Shown in pieces: positions 54,852 to 61,855 of a stretch of 64,000 nucleotides of DNA. Source of the stretch: Nocardia sp. CY41 (GTDB lineage Bacteria; Actinomycetota; Actinomycetes; Mycobacteriales; Mycobacteriaceae); assembly GCF_009829325.1 (NCBI RefSeq), contig NZ_VUOS01000010.1, forward strand, positions 124,001-188,000, written 5' to 3'. Each line of letters opens with the position of its first letter. The first letter of the stretch is position 1. Made by a program: the position numbers and the translations under genes. A model generated the notes under the pieces. The model saw only the letters and a program-made list of their open reading frames with translations, ran no database searches and was not told the origin of the DNA.

Positions 54852-55304
54852 TCAGGCGCCGGTATTCGCCCCGGTCAGGTCGGCTTCCGCGAGTCGGGTG
54901 GTGCCCTGGGCCACCGCGCAGAGGACGGGTGCGCGGTCCGGGCTCTCCGCGTAGATCTCGCAGTGCGCGACCGCCTGGCGACGCGTCCACCCGGTGACGG
55001 CAGCCTCGACGCGCAAGCGGTCGCCCGCGGCGGGGCGGAGGTAGGTGATCGTCACGCCGCCGGTGAGCACGTTCGCGCCGAGAACCGTTCCGGCGGCGAA
55101 GGTGAGGGCGTTGTCGGCGGCGTAGGCGAGCACACCGCCGTGCGCGTAGCCGAACTGCTGGGTCAGTTCCCGGCGCAACGGGATGACCAGGGTGGCCGCC
55201 CCGTCGCCGAACGCGGTGATCTCGGTGCCCACCAGGGTGGCGAACGGCTGCGCGGCCAGGACCTTCTTGGCGCTGTCGAGGTCGAGGGTCATCGTGGTCG
55301 TCAT
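54852..55304 (-). CDS. PaaI-type hotdog thioesterase
   Basis: The 150-residue protein has the hotdog thioesterase core with FGYAHGGVLAYAADNALTFAA, where the HGG and the Asp-containing helix form the active site. It should hydrolyse an acyl- or aryl-CoA. GGAGG eight bases before ATG 55304 marks the start. It overlaps the TetR gene by ATGA, so the two are coupled and the regulator probably controls both. Confidence 0.9.
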   Translation of the reverse strand: MTTTMTLDLDSAKKVLAAQPFATLVGTEITAFGDGAATLVIPLRRELTQQFGYAHGGVLAYAADNALTFAAGTVLGANVLTGGVTITYLRPAAGDRLRVEAAVTGWTRRQAVAHCEIYAESPDRAPVLCAVAQGTTRLAEADLTGANTGA

Positions 55305-55885
55305 CGGGAGACCTCCCCAGCGGCTCGGGTGCGATCGGCGGCGAGGGCGAGCCAGGCGGCGTCGGCCAGTTCGCCCGCGACTTCGGCCGGGGCGATACGC
55401 ATCTCCCCGCCCAGCCACTGCCGCGTGTATTCCTGCGCCGGACCCAGCCACAGCGCGTAGACCAGGTCGATCGGAAGATCGCGAACCGTCCCGTATCCCG
55501 CGTGCGTGCGCCACCACCGCGTCACGTCCGAGAGGAAGCGGCGGTTGCTCTCGCTCTCGCGCACCCCTGGGGGCCGGGCGGAGGTGAGCACCGTCGCGCG
55601 GTACTGGTTTTCGCTCACCCATCGCAGATGCTCACGCACGCCGGCGGTGACGCCTTCGCGCGCGTCGGTGCTGTCGCCGACCACCGCCCAGAAGTGCGCT
55701 TGGTAGTCCGCCAGCGCGTTGGCCCAAACCTGCCGGTACAGGTCGGCCTTGTCCGGGAAGTGGTGATAGAGCGCTCCGACGCTGGCGCCCGCCGCGTCCC
55801 GGATCTGGACCAGGGTCGCGTCGAGGGTGCCGTGCTCGGCGAACTGGCGCTCGGCCGCCAACAGCAACCGATCTCGAATCTTCAT
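55301..55885 (-). CDS. TetR family regulator
   Basis: The 194-residue protein has a TetR helix-turn-helix at about 4-50 (RDRLLLAAERQFAEHGT, QIRDAAGASVGALYHHFPDK) and a helical ligand domain. It is first of a two-gene unit with the thioesterase. A TTGCGC-N17-TAAATT promoter ends six bases before ATG 55885, so the message is probably leaderless. An inverted repeat CAGAA-N5-TTCTG covers the -10 box, the classic place for autorepression. The ligand may be an acyl-CoA, as inference. Confidence 0.92.
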   Translation of the reverse strand: MKIRDRLLLAAERQFAEHGTLDATLVQIRDAAGASVGALYHHFPDKADLYRQVWANALADYQAHFWAVVGDSTDAREGVTAGVREHLRWVSENQYRATVLTSARPPGVRESESNRRFLSDVTRWWRTHAGYGTVRDLPIDLVYALWLGPAQEYTRQWLGGEMRIAPAEVAGELADAAWLALAADRTRAAGEVSR

Positions 55886-55888
55886 AAG

Positions 55889-55920
55889 CAGAATTTAGTT
55901 CTGTCAGCCGCGCGGCGCAA
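55889..55920 (-). promoter_or_regulatory. Promoter and operator of tetR-thioesterase
   Basis: On the minus strand, TTGCGC (55920-55915), 17 bases, then TAAATT (55897-55892). The inverted repeat CAGAA-TTTAG-TTCTG at 55889-55903 overlaps the -10 box. This fits binding by the TetR protein to its own promoter. Confidence 0.6.
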
Positions 55921-55955
55921 CGCCGGATGTCGCAGGTCTGCGGTAAGAACGAGAG

Positions 55956-57026
55956 GTGGCCAGATGGCTGTTGCACGTCGATCTCGACCAGTTCCAGGCG
56001 GCGGTGGAATTCCGCCGGCATCCGGAACTGCGGGGACTGCCGGTCATCGTGGGCGGCCACGGCGATCCCACCGAACCGCGCAAGGTGGTGACCTGCGCGT
56101 CCTATCCGGCGCGCGCCTTCGGCGTGCGGGCCGGGATGCCGCTGCGCAGCGCGCAGCGCAAATGCCCCGAGGGCGTCTTCCTGCCTTTGGACATGGCCGC
56201 CTACGAGGACGCCTCCGACGAGGTCATGGCGCTGCTGCGGACGTTTCCGGGACGGGTCGAGGTGTGGGGCTGGGACGAGGCGTTCCTCGCCGCCGACACC
56301 GACGACCCGGAGGCCCTCGCACAGCAGGTGCGCGACGCCGTCGCCGGACTGGACCTGACCTGCTCGATCGGCATCGGCGACAACAAGCTCACCGCCAAAC
56401 TCGCGACCGGGTTCGCCAAGTCGGCGGGCAAGTCGTCGGCCGAGCCCGTCGCAGGCCCTGGCGTCGCCGCGGGCGTCTTTCGGCTGACCGCCGCGAACTG
56501 GGCCGAAGTGATGGCCCATCGACCGACGAACGCGCTGTGGGGTATCGGCAATCGGATCGCCGCACGGCTGGCGGAGCTCGGTATCCGAACCGTCGGCGAC
56601 CTGATGGCGGCCGACCGGCAGCGTCTCGCCGCGGAGTTCGGTCCGAACACCGGGCCGTACTTCTGGGTGCTCGGCCACGGTAAAGGCGATACGGACGTCA
56701 CCACGGAACCGCGAATCCCCGTAGGCCGCAGTAAGTCGGAGACCTTCCCGCACGATCTGACCGATCCCGGGGAGATCCGCGCTCAGGTCGCGCGGCTGGC
56801 CACCGAGGTCGCGGAGGAGATGGCCGCGGCGGGCCGGATCGCAGGCCGCGTCGCCGTCACCGTGCGGACCAACACCTTCTACACGCGCAGCAAACAGGAA
56901 AAACTGCCCGAACCGACCATCGACGTGGCGCGGATCGCCGAGACGGCACTGCGCATCGTCGATCGGTTCGACCTCGACCGCCCGGTTCGCCTGCTCGGCG
57001 TCCGGCTGGAACTCCTGCCGCAGTAG
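55956..57026 (+). CDS. dinB: DNA polymerase IV (Y family)
   Basis: The 356-residue translesion polymerase has the first catalytic Asp9 (HVDLDQF) and the Asp107-Glu108 pair (GWDEAFLA) of the Y family, a helix-hairpin-helix region (LWGIGNRIAARLAELGIRT), and a little-finger domain. The usual SIDEA reads GWDEA here; the acidic pair is kept. No C-terminal beta-clamp motif is obvious at the extreme end. GTG 55956 is the likely start. It is divergent from tetR, 70 bases away. No LexA box was found. Confidence 0.92.
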   Translation: MARWLLHVDLDQFQAAVEFRRHPELRGLPVIVGGHGDPTEPRKVVTCASYPARAFGVRAGMPLRSAQRKCPEGVFLPLDMAAYEDASDEVMALLRTFPGRVEVWGWDEAFLAADTDDPEALAQQVRDAVAGLDLTCSIGIGDNKLTAKLATGFAKSAGKSSAEPVAGPGVAAGVFRLTAANWAEVMAHRPTNALWGIGNRIAARLAELGIRTVGDLMAADRQRLAAEFGPNTGPYFWVLGHGKGDTDVTTEPRIPVGRSKSETFPHDLTDPGEIRAQVARLATEVAEEMAAAGRIAGRVAVTVRTNTFYTRSKQEKLPEPTIDVARIAETALRIVDRFDLDRPVRLLGVRLELLPQ

Positions 57027-57063
57027 CTCCCGGAGCCGTCCGGACACTCGTATGCTCGTCCGC

Positions 57064-58056
57064 ATGGAGTTCTGGGCGATGGTGGCACACGAATCGGATA
57101 GCGGGATCGTCCTGACCCGGCAGCAGGTCGGCGAGGATTTCCTCGGGCCGGGCGACGTGACGATCAAAGTGCACTACTCGAGCGCGAACTACAAGGACGG
57201 TTTGGCGATCACCAAGGGCGGCGGGGTGGTGCGCAACTACCCGATCGTGCCCGGCATCGATCTGGTGGGCGAGGTGGTCGAGTCCGCCGACGACGATTTC
57301 GCCCCCGGCGATCCGGTGATCGCGCACGGATACGACATCGGCGTCTCGCACAACGGCGGCTTCGCCGAATACGCGAGGGTGCCCGCCGAATGGGTGGTCA
57401 AGCTGGAGGACCTGAGCCTTCGCGATGCGGCCGCGCTCGGCACCGCGGGCTTCACCGCGGCGCTGAGCGTGCAGGCGCTGCTCGATCGCGGCCTCACCCC
57501 GGACGCGGGCCCGGTGCTGGTCACCGGCGCGACCGGTGGGGTCGGCAGCGTGAGCATCGACATCCTCTCCGGGCTCGGTTTCGAAGTCATCGCGTCCACC
57601 GGCAAGACCGACGCGGACGATCTGCTCAGCGAGATCGGCGCCAACGAGGTGATCGGCCGATTGCCGGAGCCGGATGCCAAGCCGCGGCCGTTGACCAAGG
57701 CCAGGTGGGCAGCGGCCGTGGACAGCGTCGGCGGCGCCTCGCTCGCCTACATACTGAGCGCCATCGGCTACGGCGGCGTGGTCGCGGCGAGCGGGCTCAC
57801 CGGCGGGTCCGAACTGCCCACCACGGTGATGCCGTTCATCCTGCGCGGTGTGGCGCTGGAGGGCATCGATTCGGTCAACCTCCCGATCGAGCGCCGCCGT
57901 GAAGTGTGGTCCCAGCTCGGCAAAGAGCTACGACCACCGCATCTTTCGACTCTGGAGAACTACGCTCCGATCACCGATGTGGAGCGGGTGTTGCGCGCCA
58001 TCCGCAACGGCAGCCACCGGGGCCGCACCGTGATCGGCGTCATGGGCGAATTCTGA
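57064..58056 (+). CDS. Zinc-free alcohol dehydrogenase-like oxidoreductase (AcuI/YhdH type)
   Basis: The 330-residue MDR-superfamily protein shows VHYSSANYKDGLAITKGG and YPIVPGIDLVGEV, characteristic of YhdH/AcuI, and the NADPH-binding VTGATGGVGSVSIDIL. AcuI reduces acrylyl-CoA to propionyl-CoA; the substrate here is not proven. ATG 57064 follows TATGCT (57051-57056) by seven bases, again a leaderless pattern. A 16-bp terminator follows the stop. Confidence 0.88.
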   Translation: MEFWAMVAHESDSGIVLTRQQVGEDFLGPGDVTIKVHYSSANYKDGLAITKGGGVVRNYPIVPGIDLVGEVVESADDDFAPGDPVIAHGYDIGVSHNGGFAEYARVPAEWVVKLEDLSLRDAAALGTAGFTAALSVQALLDRGLTPDAGPVLVTGATGGVGSVSIDILSGLGFEVIASTGKTDADDLLSEIGANEVIGRLPEPDAKPRPLTKARWAAAVDSVGGASLAYILSAIGYGGVVAASGLTGGSELPTTVMPFILRGVALEGIDSVNLPIERRREVWSQLGKELRPPHLSTLENYAPITDVERVLRAIRNGSHRGRTVIGVMGEF

Positions 58057-58069
58057 GTGCAGCCGATCA

Positions 58070-58106
58070 ACGAAGCCCGGCTCGACTCGTTCGAGCCGGG
58101 CTTCGT
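58070..58106 (+). terminator. 16-bp perfect hairpin terminator
   Basis: ACGAAGCCCGGCTCGA (58070-58085) pairs with TCGAGCCGGGCTTCGT (58091-58106) around the loop CTCGT. It starts 13 bases after the AcuI-like stop and lacks a T-run. Confidence 0.88.
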
Positions 58107-58232
58107 CGGCTAGGACGACCCCGGCCGGATCACGCCGCGCGGGGGAACACGCTGCCGCCGCCGAGAGCCCTGATCCGATACGGTTCTTCCGCATCCATCC
58201 CCGTGCTCGCTCCGGCCGAGAGGCGAACTTCG

Positions 58233-59753
58233 TTGTCCGCGAATCTGTTCTGGCGTTCGATGTCGATAGTGGCGGCGTCCGCACTGCTCGCCGCGCCCAC
58301 ATACAGCCGGGCCGATCCAGCGGCCGACACGCAGCCCAACGGTTTGGACCGGTTCTATCACCAGACGCTCGAGTGGAAGCCGTGCGGCGTCGAGAATCTG
58401 GACAAGGCCGGTGGCGAGTGCGCGAACGTCCTGGCGCCGCTCGACTACGGACGGCCCGGCGATCGCACGATCACCGTGGCGATATCCCGGGTGAAGGCGA
58501 CCGATCCGGCGCGGCGGCGGGGCGTCCTGCTGTCGAACCCGGGCGGTCCCGGCGGCCCGGGCCTGGACAGCGTGGATCTGCTCGGTGACGTGCTGTCGCC
58601 GGACGTGCTGGCGAGTTACGACCTGATCGGCATGGACCCGCGCGGTGTCGGCGAATCCAGCAGCAGCCCACGTTGTGGGTGGCCGGTCGGCGAGATGATC
58701 CGGTCGGCGGGCCTGGATCCGCTGGGGTTCGTACACGACACCGTCCAGTCCGCGGGCATGGCCGCCACCTGCGTCGTTCGCGATCCGGAGCTGGTGCGGC
58801 AGTTCACCACCCGCAACACCGCGCGGGACATGGACATCGTCCGAGCCGCCTTGGGCGAGCAGAAGATCAATTTCTACGGCCTGTCCTACGGCACGTACCT
58901 CGGGGCGGTGTTCACGCAGATGTTCCCGGAGCGCAGTGATCGAGTCGTGCTCGACAGCGCGATCGACCCGGACCGCTACTGGACCGGCTTGGTCCAGGAT
59001 TGGGGACCCGCCGACGAGATCGCCTTGGACGATTGGGCGGTGTGGGCCGCCGCCCGGGACGACGAATTCCGGCTCGGAGCGACGCCGCAGCAGGTGCGAG
59101 CGAAGGTCGAGGAGCTGGTCCGCGTCGTCAACCGCAAGCCGATCGTCATCGATGGTTTCGCGATCGACGACCACTGGCTGCCGTTCATCCTGCATGCCAT
59201 GTTGTGGAACTTCCGGCTGAACGAACCGCTGGCCGCGACGGTGCGCGAGCTCGCCGACGACGCGGGCGGTCCGCCCACGACCTCACGTACGCCGCGACTG
59301 CGCGCCATCGTGGCGGCGCTGCGCGACAACGAGAATTCCGTTTTGGCGCAGATCGCTTGCGGTGATGTCGCTGCGCCCATCGATCCCACCTGGTACTGGC
59401 GCAACATCGAGGAGAGCCGGCCCACGCAACCGGTGTTCGGCGCACTGGCGGGCAATATCCAGCCCTGTGCCTTCTGGCCTCGTCCGGTCGAACCGCCGAC
59501 GGTGGTGCGGAACGCGGTGCCCGTGCTCATCGTGCAGGCGTCGGGCGATCCACGCACTCCCTACACCCACGCCGTCCGGCTGCACGAGTACCTGTCGGCG
59601 TCGCGGATGGTCACCTTGGAAGGCGTCCGTATCCACATGACATTCCGGCCCGAGCTGAGCAGTTGCGTGAACAACGCGATCAATGCCTACTTCGGCGCGG
59701 GAACCCTGCCGGACACGGACACCACCTGTACCGCGGACCAGACGGCGAGTTAG
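58233..59753 (+). CDS. Secreted TAP-like alpha/beta hydrolase (tripeptidyl aminopeptidase type)
   Basis: From TTG 58233 the protein has 506 residues, with a signal-like segment (SIVAASALLAAPTYSRADP) and an alpha/beta-hydrolase fold. The nucleophile is Ser218 in GLSYGTY, the acid lies in SGDPRTPYTHA, and the His is probably in RIHMTF. The oxyanion stretch NPGGPGGPG is typical of the SlpD/TAP peptidases of Streptomyces and mycobacteria. The start is uncertain: TTG 58233 has GAGAGG nine bases upstream, while ATG 58260 has none but would give a shorter signal peptide. Confidence 0.86.
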   Translation: MSANLFWRSMSIVAASALLAAPTYSRADPAADTQPNGLDRFYHQTLEWKPCGVENLDKAGGECANVLAPLDYGRPGDRTITVAISRVKATDPARRRGVLLSNPGGPGGPGLDSVDLLGDVLSPDVLASYDLIGMDPRGVGESSSSPRCGWPVGEMIRSAGLDPLGFVHDTVQSAGMAATCVVRDPELVRQFTTRNTARDMDIVRAALGEQKINFYGLSYGTYLGAVFTQMFPERSDRVVLDSAIDPDRYWTGLVQDWGPADEIALDDWAVWAAARDDEFRLGATPQQVRAKVEELVRVVNRKPIVIDGFAIDDHWLPFILHAMLWNFRLNEPLAATVRELADDAGGPPTTSRTPRLRAIVAALRDNENSVLAQIACGDVAAPIDPTWYWRNIEESRPTQPVFGALAGNIQPCAFWPRPVEPPTVVRNAVPVLIVQASGDPRTPYTHAVRLHEYLSASRMVTLEGVRIHMTFRPELSSCVNNAINAYFGAGTLPDTDTTCTADQTAS

Positions 59754-59765
59754 CCGGACGACCGA

Positions 59766-61646
59766 TCAAGCCGCGGCCGTGACCGGTTCTTCGGCGAACT
59801 GGGTGCGGTAGAGCTCCGCGTAGCGGCCGTCGGCGTTCAGCAGCTGGGCGTGCGTGCCGCGCTCCACGATCCGGCCCTCCTCCAGCACCAGGATCTGGTC
59901 GGCGGCGCGAATCGTGGACAACCGGTGTGCGATCACCAGCGCGGTCCGGCCCTCCAGCGCCTCGGACAGTGCTTCCTGCACCGCGGCTTCGGAGGTCGAG
60001 TCCAGCGACGCGGTCGCCTCGTCCAGGATCACCACGCGCGGCTGCTTGAGCAGCAGACGCGCGATGGTCAGGCGCTGTCGCTCACCGCCGGAGAGCCGGT
60101 AGCCGCGCTCGCCGACCACGGTCTCCAGTCCGTCCGGCAACGACGCGACCAGCTCGCGCAGCCGGGCGCGCTCCAGCGCGTCCCAGAGTTCGTCCTCGTC
60201 GGCCTCCGGCCTTGCGAGCAGCAGATTGGCACGGATGGTGTCGTGGAACAGGTGCCCGTCCTGGGTGACGAGCCCCACCGATTCGCGGATCGACCGGGTG
60301 GTCAGCTCGCGTACGTCCACGCCGTTCAACCGCACCGCGCCGCTGTCGACGTCGTAGAGCCGCGAGACCAGCTGCGCGATGGTGGACTTGCCCGCGCCGG
60401 ACGAGCCGACCAGCGCGATCAGCTGCCCGGGCTCGGCGCGCAGCGACACGTCGTGCAGCACCTCCACCCCGCCACGGGTGTCCAGATTCGCCACGTCCTC
60501 CAGCGAGGCCAGCGACACCTTGTCGGCCGAGGGGTAGCCGAAACTCACCGCGTCCAGCTCCACCGCGACCGGGCCCGCCGGAACCGGCCGCGCCTCCGGC
60601 GCGTCCTCGATCAGCGGCTTCAGATCCAGCACTTCGAAGACGCGCTCGAAACTCACCAGCGCGGCCATGATCTCCATCCGGGCGCTGGCCAGCGCGGTCA
60701 GCGGTGTGTAGAGCCTGGTCAACAGCAGCGACAGCGACACCACCGCGCCCGCGTCCAACTGCCCGCGCAGCGCATACCAGCCGCCGAGCCCGTACACCAG
60801 GGCGATCGCCAGCGCGGACACCAGCGTGAGCGAGGTGACGAAGACGGTCTGCAGCATCGCGGTGCGCACGCCGATGTCCCGCACCCGACGCGCCCGCAGC
60901 GCGAACTCGTCGGACTCCTGCTCCGGACGGCCGAAGAGCTTGACGAGCGTCGCGCCCGGCGCGGAGAACCGCTCGGTCATCTGGGTGCTCATCGCCGCGT
61001 TCAGCCGGGCCGCTTCCCGCTGCATGTCCGCGAGGCGGTTGCCCATCCGGCGCGCCGGAAGCACGAACACCGGCAGCAATACCAGCGCGAGCAACGTGAT
61101 CTGCCACGAGATGCTGAGCATCACCGCGAGTGTCAGCGCGAGGGTCACCAGGTTGGCCACCACGCCGGACAGGGTGTCGCTGAACGCGCGCTGCGCGCCG
61201 ATGACGTCGTTGTTCAAGCGGCTGACCAGTGCGCCGGTCCTGGTCCGGGTGAAGAAGGCGACGGGCATCTTCTGCACGTGGTCGAACACGGCGGTGCGCA
61301 GATCGAGGATGAGCCCTTCACCGATCCGCGCCGACATCCATCGGATCGCCAGCCCGAGCCCCGCGTCGAACACCGCGAGCATCCCGATGACCAGCGCCAG
61401 CACGACCACCACCCGGGGCGCCGCGCCGCCGACGATGTCGTCGACCACCCGGCCCGCCAGCACCGGCGTCGCCACGGCGAGCCCGGCGGACACGACGCTG
61501 AACAGCAGGAACGCGCTGATCCTGCGGCGGTGCGGCGTCGCGAACCGGATGATGCGCTCGGCGGTGGCGAAGCGGAACGGCCGCTGTTCCTGCGGCGCGT
61601 TCGCCCGCCGGTACATCTGGCTCCACGCCACGGATTCGATGCTCAC
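59766..61646 (-). CDS. ABC transporter, fused membrane and ATP-binding domains
   Basis: From GTG 61646 (GGGAG six bases upstream) the 626-residue half-transporter has a six-helix membrane domain (about 35-330) and a nucleotide-binding domain. The NBD carries Walker A GSSGAGKST (Lys420), signature LSGGERQRL, Walker B RVVILDEATASLD and the H-loop IAHRLST. It is a homodimeric exporter of the MsbA/LmrA type, substrate unknown. A TTG at 61679 is also in frame. It converges with the TAP-like hydrolase gene, 12 bases apart, and is divergent from the dehydrogenase gene. Confidence 0.93.
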   Translation of the reverse strand: MSIESVAWSQMYRRANAPQEQRPFRFATAERIIRFATPHRRRISAFLLFSVVSAGLAVATPVLAGRVVDDIVGGAAPRVVVVLALVIGMLAVFDAGLGLAIRWMSARIGEGLILDLRTAVFDHVQKMPVAFFTRTRTGALVSRLNNDVIGAQRAFSDTLSGVVANLVTLALTLAVMLSISWQITLLALVLLPVFVLPARRMGNRLADMQREAARLNAAMSTQMTERFSAPGATLVKLFGRPEQESDEFALRARRVRDIGVRTAMLQTVFVTSLTLVSALAIALVYGLGGWYALRGQLDAGAVVSLSLLLTRLYTPLTALASARMEIMAALVSFERVFEVLDLKPLIEDAPEARPVPAGPVAVELDAVSFGYPSADKVSLASLEDVANLDTRGGVEVLHDVSLRAEPGQLIALVGSSGAGKSTIAQLVSRLYDVDSGAVRLNGVDVRELTTRSIRESVGLVTQDGHLFHDTIRANLLLARPEADEDELWDALERARLRELVASLPDGLETVVGERGYRLSGGERQRLTIARLLLKQPRVVILDEATASLDSTSEAAVQEALSEALEGRTALVIAHRLSTIRAADQILVLEEGRIVERGTHAQLLNADGRYAELYRTQFAEEPVTAAA

Positions 61647-61855
61647 GTTGCTCTCCCTCTCGCTCCCCACCCCATCCAAGACCTGGCCACCGACACTAAG
61701 ACCTCAACAATGGTTCAGTTCAAGTCGATCCCGGCCCGGAACCCTTTTCTCCCACAGCGAAACCGGCCCCAACCCGAACGCCCGGACCAAGGCGTGCATG
61801 ACGCTTTACGCATAGGCGCTGGAAAAACAAACACAGCTCACTGGAAAATAACACC

